A stretch of 64,000 bases of DNA from Oleiphilus sp. (GTDB lineage: Bacteria; Pseudomonadota; Gammaproteobacteria; Pseudomonadales; Oleiphilaceae): contig PZPK01000009.1 in the NCBI GenBank assembly GCA_006212045.1, positions 62,001 through 126,000 of the forward strand, written 5' to 3'. The notes under the pieces were generated by a model. That model saw only the letters and a list, made by a program, of their open reading frames with translations, was not told where the DNA came from and did no database searches. A program made the position numbers and the translations under genes. Positions 56,817 through 64,000 of the stretch are shown here, piece by piece. Within the stretch, counting starts at the first letter, position 1. Every line of letters starts with the position of its first letter.

Positions 56817-57587
56817 ATGTACCGAGACCGCATTCAGAATCTGGCCACCAAATCGCCCGCCGCAGAGCGACTCAAAAAAGTACTGATCGACTATCACGAC
56901 TTCAAATACGGGGCTGGGCAACCGGTCTCGCAGCATCAGTTAATGGCACTTGCTGACTGGCAATGTCAGCGACTCAAGGATACACATCAGGACCTCTATC
57001 AATCACAGAATTATCATCAAGGCCTGAACTTCCTGTTTTCAGATTTGTATGCGCCTCAGGATTTCAGCGACAGGGATCGCGACCTGGAGCGCATCGCCCC
57101 AAAATTAGTAAAACTGCTGCCCGATAAGGTGATTCTGACGCTGGCCGAACTCATTGAACTGAACCTGCAAACACAGCAACTGGATGTCAGCCTGGCGCAC
57201 CAGATTTTCAACTGCCTGAACTACCAAAAGATTGATGACGCCAGCTATTGTCATGCCTACCGGGCCTGCAATAATGAAAAACAACGCCAAGACCAGCTGG
57301 CGAGAGTTCATGAGGTGGGTAAACTATTGAACCGGTATGCTCGCAGCCGTATGCTGAATTTCTCCCTGTCGATCTCTGAAAGACCGGCTGAAATGGCAGG
57401 ACTTACTGCCCTGTACAGTTTTATCCGGCGTGGTTTCGATGCTTTTCACGACATGCAGGACATACCCTTCCTGATGGATACCCTGCTCAAACGCGAATCA
57501 CACATTCTGCAAAACATATACGCCAACCAGGCTTTTCCTTTTCAATGGCAAGAGAGCTCTCATGACAAAAGATGCAATGATAGATAA
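56817..57587 (+). CDS. FFLEELY-motif-type protein
   Basis: A soluble, mostly helical protein of 256 residues. The segment LNFLFSDLYAPQDFSDRDRD followed by LERIAPKLVKLLPDKVILTL resembles the so-called FFLEELY motif proteins of gammaproteobacteria, with the motif as FLFSDLY. Function is unknown to me. The last 26 bases overlap the crotonase gene, so the two are probably coupled, which suggests a role in acyl-CoA or lipid metabolism. Confidence 0.65.
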   Translation: MYRDRIQNLATKSPAAERLKKVLIDYHDFKYGAGQPVSQHQLMALADWQCQRLKDTHQDLYQSQNYHQGLNFLFSDLYAPQDFSDRDRDLERIAPKLVKLLPDKVILTLAELIELNLQTQQLDVSLAHQIFNCLNYQKIDDASYCHAYRACNNEKQRQDQLARVHEVGKLLNRYARSRMLNFSLSISERPAEMAGLTALYSFIRRGFDAFHDMQDIPFLMDTLLKRESHILQNIYANQAFPFQWQESSHDKRCNDR

Positions 57588-58392
57588 CCGGGTCAAACTG
57601 GAAATACGGGACGAAATAGCCTTCGTAACACTTTGCCGCCCGGAAAAACTGAATGCTCTGGATATGGCCATGTTCGACGCGATCGTGAAATCAGCCAAAC
57701 GTATTCGTAAGGACAAGTCAATTCGCGCCGTAATTCTTTCTGGGGAGGGTAAGGCCTTCTGTAGTGGACTCGACGTTAAAAGTATGTTCAAAAACCCCGT
57801 TGCCGCCTTGAAACTTCTCATCAAACCCGGCACAAAAATATCCAATCTGGCACAAGACGTTAGCCTCGTGTGGCGTGAACTTCAGATTCCTGTCATCGCT
57901 GTCACACATGGGAAATGCTGGGGCGGAGGCTTTCAGATCGCACTGGGCGCAGACTTTCGCTACAGCACCGAAAGTTGCACATTTTCAATCATGGAGAGTC
58001 GCTGGGGCCTGATCCCCGACATGGCCGGTTCCATTGCACTGCGAGAATTGACCAGTATTGATATCGCCAAGGAACTCGCCATGACGGCTAAAGTTTTCGA
58101 CGGTAATGAAGCAAAATCGCTCGGCCTCGTCACCCATGTCTGTGATGATCCGATGGCATCGGCTCTCGCATTCGCGGAACAATTGAAGCAAAAATCCCCG
58201 GACGCCATTGCCAGCACAAAACTGCTGTTCAACAAGGCCTGGTTGAGTACAGTTAGACAAGCCCTACACTGGGAAACCAAACTGCAAAGAAAACTGATAG
58301 GTCGGTTCAACCAGCGCACCGCCATCCAGAGACATCAACAGCAATCCGCCAAAGACAGGCAAGAACTCACGCCCTTCAAGCAGAGAAGCTAA
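57562..58392 (+). CDS. Enoyl-CoA hydratase/isomerase (crotonase) family protein
   Basis: A 276-residue crotonase-fold enzyme acting on acyl-CoA. The oxyanion hole segments are AFCSGLDVKSMF (about 66-76) and GKCWGGGFQIALGADFRY (about 117-134). The catalytic region is MESRWGLIPDMAGS, with E145 and D153 eight residues apart, a spacing like that of dienoyl-CoA isomerases rather than the two-Glu hydratase pair; the third acidic residue of those isomerases looks like Gln125. The exact reaction is therefore open. It overlaps the preceding gene by 26 bases and is convergent with the acyl-CoA synthetase gene. Confidence 0.88.
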   Translation: MTKDAMIDNRVKLEIRDEIAFVTLCRPEKLNALDMAMFDAIVKSAKRIRKDKSIRAVILSGEGKAFCSGLDVKSMFKNPVAALKLLIKPGTKISNLAQDVSLVWRELQIPVIAVTHGKCWGGGFQIALGADFRYSTESCTFSIMESRWGLIPDMAGSIALRELTSIDIAKELAMTAKVFDGNEAKSLGLVTHVCDDPMASALAFAEQLKQKSPDAIASTKLLFNKAWLSTVRQALHWETKLQRKLIGRFNQRTAIQRHQQQSAKDRQELTPFKQRS

Positions 58393-58405
58393 GGCGCGAT
58401 GCAGA

Positions 58406-60286
58406 CTAAAAAGCCTGCTCGCCAGCAACAATGGATGCATGTAAACGCGCATCCATTCTTTGGTAGCCTTGACTGCCCGGCAGCAGCACCCAGACCGGAT
58501 CAGCTGTCACAGTCATATCGAATCCGACTTTTTTAAGTTCACCTTTCTGGTATTTGTGCGTTCCGGTCGTTTCCATTTGCTGCACAATGCGAATAAAAAC
58601 AGGTACCGCATACTTGGGAAGTGCAGACCGCAAATGCCGATATGTGGCGTCTGCATCGAAGTCACAGCCTGCCTGCAAGCGAATGCTGGCCATCCCTGCA
58701 CGACCACTGGCTTCAGGAATCTCGACGCCGTATACCACACCATCGATAATCACATCCATTTCCGACAATACGTTTTCAACTTCTGTGGTGGAGACGTTCT
58801 CGCCTTTCCAGCGAAAGGTATCGCCCAGACGATCCACAAACTGGGCATGTCGGAACCCCTGATCACGCATCAGGTCTCCGGTATTGAACCAGGCGTCTCC
58901 GGCACGAAAAACATTTCGAACAATGGTGCGCTCGGTTTTTTCCGGGTCGGTATAGCCATCAAAAGGGGAGCGTTCATTTATCTCGCCAAGCAACAGGCCT
59001 GACTCACCCTTGCGTACTTTTCTCATAAAACCATCACTAAAACGCACCGGTTCATCCCGCTCAAGATCATACTCAACGATGGCATAAGGCACGGTTGTAA
59101 AGCCCACCGTACAGTCAAAATTAAACAGATTCAGAAAACCGACATTGCCTTCACTGGAACCATAGAATTCGATCACCGAATCAATACCGAACCGCTGTTT
59201 GAATGCCTGCCATATACTCGGCCGTAATCCATTTCCAAACATCAAGCGAACATGATGCTGTTTGTCCTGCTCTGAGGGCGGGTTCGCCAGCAAATAACGA
59301 CACAACTCCCCAACATAACAGAATGCCGTCACTTCATAGTTTCTGATCTGCTCCCAGAAACGGCTTGCCGAAAAATGCCTCACCATCACCAATGCTGCGC
59401 CTCCGGCCAGCACACTACTCCAGCCAACCACGAGGGCAGTGGCATGATAGAAGGGCAAACAAATCAGAGCGCGATCTTTTGGCTTCAACTGAATACTCGC
59501 CAAACCAACGCCCGCGTAAGCCTTCATAAAACGGCCATGCGTTAATATGGCAGCCTTGGGCAAGCCAGTGGTCCCAGAAGTATAAAAGTAGCAGAAGGGC
59601 TCTTCAGCCTTGCTCACCACAGCGCCCTCCGGCTCACACTTTGGATAGCATAATGTTTCCTGTATCAGGTTGATCCAGCCTTCTGGCACGGCCGTGCCTG
59701 CACTCTCGCCGGAGTCAGGAACACATAGGCAACTACTGCCACCTGAGGGCAGCGCCTCTGCTAATGGCATAACCGCCTCCATCAGCTCAGTCCCCACGAT
59801 GATTCTTGTCGGGGCTACCAGCGTGACACTGTGTCGCAAAACCGCTCCACGCTGCGAAGTATTCAGCAATGCACTGACCGCTCCAAGCCGCGCCAGAGCG
59901 GCGACAACCACCAGCAACTCCGGCCTGTTCTCAAGCATTACCGCGACCACATCGCCTTTGCGTGTTCCTGTCGCATATAAATAAGCGGCGGCCTGATTGA
60001 TCCAGCCCATCAATTCCTGATAACTGTACTCCTGATCTTCATAAAACAATGCCGGATGTAAGGGGTACTTTTTCACCGCCGTCTGAAGGCAGGAAATAAG
60101 GCCGCAGGGCGTCTCCGGTCTTTGCAGGCTCACCATACCCAGACCCTTGATTCGCCCTGGCATGCCCCTGATAAGTGACGGCATTCTGGCCGCGACGTCC
60201 CTGAAACCTATAATATTCCGATCGTCCACTGCTTTCTCCTGAGCCATTAATGGCACTGCTGCTGAATTTTCAGGAGCAGAACTCAT
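58406..60286 (-). CDS. Long-chain acyl-CoA synthetase (FATP/FadD6 type)
   Basis: An ATP-dependent enzyme that activates fatty acids to acyl-CoA, 626 residues. It has the AMP-binding loop YFYTSGTTGLPKAAI, the FYGSSEGNVGF motif, WFNTGDLMRDQG and the GDTFRWKGENVSTTEV signature, in which GEN(V)STTEV is typical of the FATP-like very-long-chain branch. The ATG at 60286 overlaps the PHA-system gene by 17 bases, so the two are coupled. It would feed acyl-CoA to the WS/DGAT enzyme or to beta-oxidation. Confidence 0.92.
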   Translation of the reverse strand: MSSAPENSAAVPLMAQEKAVDDRNIIGFRDVAARMPSLIRGMPGRIKGLGMVSLQRPETPCGLISCLQTAVKKYPLHPALFYEDQEYSYQELMGWINQAAAYLYATGTRKGDVVAVMLENRPELLVVVAALARLGAVSALLNTSQRGAVLRHSVTLVAPTRIIVGTELMEAVMPLAEALPSGGSSCLCVPDSGESAGTAVPEGWINLIQETLCYPKCEPEGAVVSKAEEPFCYFYTSGTTGLPKAAILTHGRFMKAYAGVGLASIQLKPKDRALICLPFYHATALVVGWSSVLAGGAALVMVRHFSASRFWEQIRNYEVTAFCYVGELCRYLLANPPSEQDKQHHVRLMFGNGLRPSIWQAFKQRFGIDSVIEFYGSSEGNVGFLNLFNFDCTVGFTTVPYAIVEYDLERDEPVRFSDGFMRKVRKGESGLLLGEINERSPFDGYTDPEKTERTIVRNVFRAGDAWFNTGDLMRDQGFRHAQFVDRLGDTFRWKGENVSTTEVENVLSEMDVIIDGVVYGVEIPEASGRAGMASIRLQAGCDFDADATYRHLRSALPKYAVPVFIRIVQQMETTGTHKYQKGELKKVGFDMTVTADPVWVLLPGSQGYQRMDARLHASIVAGEQAF

Positions 60287-60545
60287 CAAGATGGCGATTG
60301 ATTTCCTGTTCGATGCGCCCTTTAAATGGCCTCAACATAAAACTGAGCTCCATCCTGACTTCAACATGCTGATCGGCAATGGACAGATACCCTTTGGCGC
60401 CGGCGCCTTTAAAGCTGACGATCAGATCGTCCCACTGATACTTCACCCCGAACTTCTCTGACAAACTCTGGGCGATCTCTTCCGCATAGGCTTTGGCATG
60501 TGCCAAATCCTGATCATGCGCTCTGGATAATTGAATAACAGACAT
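60270..60545 (-). CDS. Polyhydroxyalkanoic acid system family protein
   Basis: A 91-residue protein that fits the PHA_gran_rgn (PF09650-like) family: AKAYAEEIAQSLSEKFGVKY, a beta-rich middle (IVSFKGAGAKGYLSIADQHVEVRMELSF) and LRPFKGRIEQEINRHLDEF. Family members are linked by gene context to polyhydroxyalkanoate granules. No PHA synthase is in this window. It is the first gene of a two-gene unit with the acyl-CoA synthetase and is divergent from ubiE. Confidence 0.82.
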   Translation of the reverse strand: MSVIQLSRAHDQDLAHAKAYAEEIAQSLSEKFGVKYQWDDLIVSFKGAGAKGYLSIADQHVEVRMELSFMLRPFKGRIEQEINRHLDEFCS

Positions 60546-60744
60546 TAAACCTAAACTCTGCTGCGGGCAGGTAACATGTCAATGCGCAATTGTTTCGCCC
60601 CCGCCCTTGATGAATAGAACTGGCAAACAGTTTAGCAACAAAAACGGCTGAGTGTAGGCCCGAATGTATATCAACCCAGATAGTTTTCAATTGAATTGAA
60701 GGGTAGAATGGCGCTCAGAACAGAACACGAGCGACACCACCTGT

Positions 60745-61533
60745 ATGGAAAGCCCAAGCGATTCAACCAACACCAAAGAACAGCACCCACAGGAATCCAC
60801 GACCCACTTTGGATTCCGGAACGTAAACACGAGCGAAAAAGCCAGCAAGGTTGCCGAAGTATTTCACTCGGTTGCCCACAAATACGACATCATGAATGAT
60901 TTGATGTCTTTCGGCATTCACAGATTATGGAAACGCCTGACCATTGAAAGCAGCGGTATCAGGCCAGGACATCGCGTTCTGGATATCGCAGGTGGGACTG
61001 GCGATTTGACCATGCAGTTTTCGAAACGTGTGGGTCCTTCTGGCGAAGTTGTTCTGGCAGATATCAACGCCTCCATGCTGGACGTTGGACGCAATCGATT
61101 GCTGGACAAAGGCTATGGACCCAATATCCAGTTTGTGCAGGCCAATGCCGAATGCCTGCCGTTTCCCGAAAACTCGTTCCACTGCGTCAGCATCGCATTC
61201 GGTTTGCGCAATGTCACCGACAAGGACAAGGCCCTTGCATCTATGACACGGGTTCTGAAACCCGGCGGCCGCTTGTTGATTCTGGAGTTTTCCAAGCCAA
61301 CCAACAAATTGGTGAGTGAGGTTTACGACAAGTATTCGTTCACCGCGCTCCCGTTTATGGGAAAGCTGATAACCAACGACAGTGACAGTTACCAGTACCT
61401 CGCTGAATCAATCCGAATGCATCCGGACCAGGACACCCTGAAAACCATGATGGAGACGGCAGGTTTGTGCCAATGTCGCTACCAGAATATGAGTAGTGGT
61501 ATCGTCGCCCTGCACACGGGAGTAAAGCCCTAG
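60745..61533 (+). CDS. ubiE: Ubiquinone/menaquinone C-methyltransferase UbiE
   Basis: UbiE methylates carbon 2 of the ubiquinone (and menaquinone) precursor ring with SAM. The 262-residue protein has the N-terminal [22 protein letters not shown], the SAM loop [16 protein letters not shown], the [13 protein letters not shown] motif and [13 protein letters not shown]. It starts the ubiE-ubiJ-ubiB run and abuts ubiJ directly. Confidence 0.97.
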   Translation: MESPSDSTNTKEQHPQESTTHFGFRNVNTSEKASKVAEVFHSVAHKYDIMNDLMSFGIHRLWKRLTIESSGIRPGHRVLDIAGGTGDLTMQFSKRVGPSGEVVLADINASMLDVGRNRLLDKGYGPNIQFVQANAECLPFPENSFHCVSIAFGLRNVTDKDKALASMTRVLKPGGRLLILEFSKPTNKLVSEVYDKYSFTALPFMGKLITNDSDSYQYLAESIRMHPDQDTLKTMMETAGLCQCRYQNMSSGIVALHTGVKP

Positions 61534-62181
61534 ATGAGTGTTCTGCAAATGCCGGCAATTAAAAAGCTATTGCCGCTGCTGGAATCCAGCCTGAACAAAA
61601 CGCTTTCGATGGATCCCGCTGCCGCAAGCAAACTCAGGCCTCTCAATGGGTGCATCCTTGAGCTCAATATCACGTCCTGGGATCAGTCGTTCTTTTTTAA
61701 GGTCGAGCAGGAAAAGATTGTCCTGCTGAATGCAGACGCAGCCCCGACGGTGACCTTGTCCGGCAGTTCTATGGCGCTGTTGAAACTGGCGCTGACAGAA
61801 GATAAAAACGGCCTGTTCAAGCGCAAGGAAGTCAGCCTTGGCGGGGACGCTGTTCGCGCTCAACAAATCCAGACTCTGGTCCGAAACGTGGCTATCGATT
61901 GGGAAGCCCTATTGGCAGAAGCCATCGGCGATGTGCCTGCACATCTTGTGATCTCGGGCCTGCATAGCGGCTGGTCCTGGACGCGATCCATCAGTCATTC
62001 ATTGCGTCAGGATCTGGAAGAATTTCTCAAATATGAACTGCAGCTGCTCCCGAACAAGGCCATGGCGCGAAGACAATTTGAAGCTATCGACCAATTGCGT
62101 CTGGCGACGGACAGACTTGAAGCCCGGTTTAAAAAACTTATCTCACCGAAAACAAAGCACGTAGAAAAGTGTCAAAACTAG
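61534..62181 (+). CDS. ubiJ: Ubiquinone biosynthesis accessory factor UbiJ
   Basis: UbiJ is a soluble lipid-binding scaffold of the ubiquinone biosynthesis complex. The 215-residue protein has an N-terminal SCP2 sterol-carrier domain ([42 protein letters not shown]) and a helical C-terminal part with [18 protein letters not shown]. The position between ubiE and ubiB is diagnostic. Its end overlaps ubiB by 13 bases. Confidence 0.93.
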   Translation: MSVLQMPAIKKLLPLLESSLNKTLSMDPAAASKLRPLNGCILELNITSWDQSFFFKVEQEKIVLLNADAAPTVTLSGSSMALLKLALTEDKNGLFKRKEVSLGGDAVRAQQIQTLVRNVAIDWEALLAEAIGDVPAHLVISGLHSGWSWTRSISHSLRQDLEEFLKYELQLLPNKAMARRQFEAIDQLRLATDRLEARFKKLISPKTKHVEKCQN

Positions 62182-63827
62182 CCGCTGTCGCCAAGCTCCG
62201 CCGCATATTTGTCATTCTTTGGGTCATCAGCAAATATCGCCTGGATGAATTTATGCCTCGCAAACCCCTGCCTATGGTTGTGCGAGTACTGTTCATATTC
62301 GCTCCCTGGCACTTATTCCGCAAGCCAATAATGGAGCGCGGAGAGCGCCTGCGAAGGTCTCTGGAAAGTCTCGGACCAATCTTTATCAAGTTTGGTCAGA
62401 TCCTTTCTACACGAAGGGACCTGTTGCCGGATGACATTGCTGATGAACTCAAAAAACTGCAAGACGATGTCCCGGCCTTCCCCGGCGAGGAAGCCCTGCG
62501 CATTGTAGAAAAAGCGCTCAAAAAAGAAGTCACATCACTGTTTTCCTCCTTCGAACAGGAACCTCTGGCATCGGCCTCTATCGCTCAGGTGCATCAGGCC
62601 CGTTTCCATGATGGGCGACAGGTTGTCGTCAAAGTGATTCGTCCCGGTATTGAGAAAACCATCAGTCAGGATATTGCTCTGCTGTTCATTCTGTCTACCC
62701 TGCTGGAACGCTATTGGGAAGATGGCAAGCGACTGCATCCGGTGCAAATTGTGCGGGATTATGAGCGCACCATCTACGATGAACTTGACCTGCAACGCGA
62801 AGCCGCAAATGCCTCCCAGTTGCGCCGGAACTTTCTGGACTCAGAGCTCATCTACATTCCGGAAATCTATTGGGACTACACGCATAAAAATGTGCTGGTA
62901 ATGGAGCAAATACAAGGCATCCCGATTGCTGACATTGCGGCCCTGAAAGCCGCTGGTATTGACATGAAGTGCTTGGCAGAACGTGGCGTCGAAATATTTT
63001 TCACGCAGGTCTTCAGAGACAGTTTTTTCCATGCTGACATGCACCCCGGCAACATATTTGTCGCCGAGCACCACCCGGAAAACCCGCAGTATATCGCTAT
63101 AGATTTTGGCATTGTCGGTACGCTTACACCGGAAGACCAGAACTATCTGGCGCGTAATCTACTTGCCTTCTTTAAAAGGGATTACAAACAGGTTGCCGAG
63201 CTGCATATCAGCTCAGGTTGGGTACCGGAAAACACCCGTGTCGATGAATTTGAGTCGGCGATCAGGACAGTATGTGAACCCATCTTTGAGCGCCCCCTGA
63301 AAGATATCTCTTTTGGCCAGTTTCTGCTGCGACTGTTCCAAACAGCCCGGCGTTTCAACATGGAAGTCCAGCCTCAACTGGTTCTACTGCAAAAAACACT
63401 TTTGAACATCGAAGGGCTCGGGCGACAGCTCTACCCGGAACTGGACTTGTGGAATACCGCCAAACCCTATCTTGAAAACTGGATGAAAGAGCGCATTGCG
63501 CCTCCTGGTGTATTCAAGAACATTCGTCAACACCTGCCGGAATGGCTTGAACAGTCACCAGAGATTCCCAAACTGGTATTCGACGCCATGACCCAGATCA
63601 AACATCTTGATCGCCGCAGCGCCGATACCGAAAAACTCAGCGCGGCTTTCTCGGCATCACAGGCCAGACAGTCCAGCCGCACTCGTAATACCCTGGCTGG
63701 CGCAGCTTTGATTGGGCTCGGCATATACTTATCCCAGCCAAATGGGCTCGAACTATTACAAAACACGCCCTGGCAAGCTACACTTCTCTATGCCTGTGGC
63801 ATCTTCCTGATCTTCAGAAGAGCCTGA
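62169..63827 (+). CDS. ubiB: Ubiquinone biosynthesis protein UbiB
   Basis: UbiB is an atypical protein-kinase-like ATPase needed for ubiquinone synthesis, anchored to the membrane. The 552-residue protein has the family KxGQ motif in [16 protein letters not shown], the alanine-rich loop [11 protein letters not shown], the Lys of [19 protein letters not shown] and the IAIDFGIVG metal motif. Two C-terminal membrane helices ([15 protein letters not shown] and [13 protein letters not shown]) close it. The start is GTG inside ubiJ. Confidence 0.97.
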   Translation: MSKLAAVAKLRRIFVILWVISKYRLDEFMPRKPLPMVVRVLFIFAPWHLFRKPIMERGERLRRSLESLGPIFIKFGQILSTRRDLLPDDIADELKKLQDDVPAFPGEEALRIVEKALKKEVTSLFSSFEQEPLASASIAQVHQARFHDGRQVVVKVIRPGIEKTISQDIALLFILSTLLERYWEDGKRLHPVQIVRDYERTIYDELDLQREAANASQLRRNFLDSELIYIPEIYWDYTHKNVLVMEQIQGIPIADIAALKAAGIDMKCLAERGVEIFFTQVFRDSFFHADMHPGNIFVAEHHPENPQYIAIDFGIVGTLTPEDQNYLARNLLAFFKRDYKQVAELHISSGWVPENTRVDEFESAIRTVCEPIFERPLKDISFGQFLLRLFQTARRFNMEVQPQLVLLQKTLLNIEGLGRQLYPELDLWNTAKPYLENWMKERIAPPGVFKNIRQHLPEWLEQSPEIPKLVFDAMTQIKHLDRRSADTEKLSAAFSASQARQSSRTRNTLAGAALIGLGIYLSQPNGLELLQNTPWQATLLYACGIFLIFRRA

Positions 63828-63855
63828 TCAGGCGAATTATGATAAAGGTCACCTA

Positions 63856-64000
63856 ATGTCAGATGTACTCAGCGAACTTGCGCAGGTGTTGGAAGCACGC
63901 AAACAGGCCGATCCAGAATCCTCCTATGTTGCCAGCCTGCACCACAAAGGTTTGAACAAGATTCTCGAGAAAGTTGGCGAGGAATGCACCGAAACACTGC
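63856..64000 (+). CDS. hisE: Phosphoribosyl-ATP pyrophosphatase HisE (3' end cut off by window)
   Basis: HisE removes pyrophosphate from phosphoribosyl-ATP in the second step of histidine synthesis. Only the first 48 codons are in the window: [20 protein letters not shown], then [20 protein letters not shown] and EECTETL, which holds the Glu-rich metal site typical of HisE. It starts 28 bp after ubiB. The separate hisI gene that precedes hisE in Pseudomonas is not present between ubiB and hisE. Confidence 0.92.
   Translation, partial: MSDVLSELAQVLEARKQADPESSYVASLHHKGLNKILEKVGEECTETL

Noticed and set aside
1-64000. Mobile elements, prophage, CRISPR arrays, tRNA or rRNA genes
   Set aside because: No transposase, integrase, phage gene, spaced direct-repeat array or tRNA/rRNA sequence was recognised on reading both strands; a dedicated scan could still find a small one.

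Overview
The window is a stretch of bacterial chromosome from a gammaproteobacterium with roughly balanced base composition. Gene order points to the Pseudomonadales and the marine oil-degrader-type relatives around them: secA-argJ-MutT/ThiE fusion, an M23 peptidase and a DciA-like gene between secA and lpxC, a complete mraZ-to-lpxC division and cell wall cluster, rnpB beside mraZ, then rsmI-lpoA-yraN-diaA, and ubiE-ubiJ-ubiB-hisE. MurE carries the DNPR motif of meso-diaminopimelate enzymes, so this is a Gram-negative-type wall. A wax ester synthase and a polyhydroxyalkanoate-system protein suggest a cell that stores neutral lipid. No species can be named from the sequence alone. No transposase, integrase, prophage, CRISPR array, tRNA or rRNA was found.

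Layout. 0-4.7 kb: the end of pilR, ribA, a TPR-sulfotransferase and hopJ, separated by repeat-rich spacers. 4.7-11.3 kb (minus strand): secA, argJ, a Nudix/ThiE fusion, moaC and moaA as one probable operon. 11.5-31.2 kb: M23 peptidase, dciA, and the dcw cluster (lpxC, ftsZ, ftsA, ftsQ, ddl, murC, murG, ftsW, murD, mraY, murF, murE, ftsI, ftsL, rsmH, mraZ), almost all genes touching or overlapping. It is read from a promoter upstream of mraZ that overlaps an extended MraZ-box array. 31.7-36.7 kb: rnpB, an unknown membrane protein, rsmI, lpoA, yraN, diaA.

36.7-47.2 kb is more accessory: an orphan PhnD-like binding protein translationally joined to lutABC; a three-gene ABC transporter (substrate-binding protein, permease, ATPase) behind a Fur-box-like sequence; a potassium channel; an orphan small gene; pyrC; and a minimal chemoreceptor-like protein. 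47.4-60.5 kb: an Ig-repeat lipoprotein, an RND exporter, two alpha/beta hydrolases, a DUF2288 protein, a WS/DGAT acyltransferase, a FFLEELY-type protein overlapping a crotonase, a FATP-type acyl-CoA synthetase and a PHA-system protein, which together look like a lipid uptake, activation and storage neighbourhood. 60.7-64 kb: ubiE, ubiJ, ubiB (ubiquinone synthesis) and the start of hisE.

The best candidates for undescribed biology are the PhnD-like/lutABC operon, whose LutB has an altered second Fe-S motif, and the 49.6-60.5 kb lipid locus with its perfect 23-bp palindrome in the divergent promoter region. Both are inferences from gene context, not demonstrated systems.
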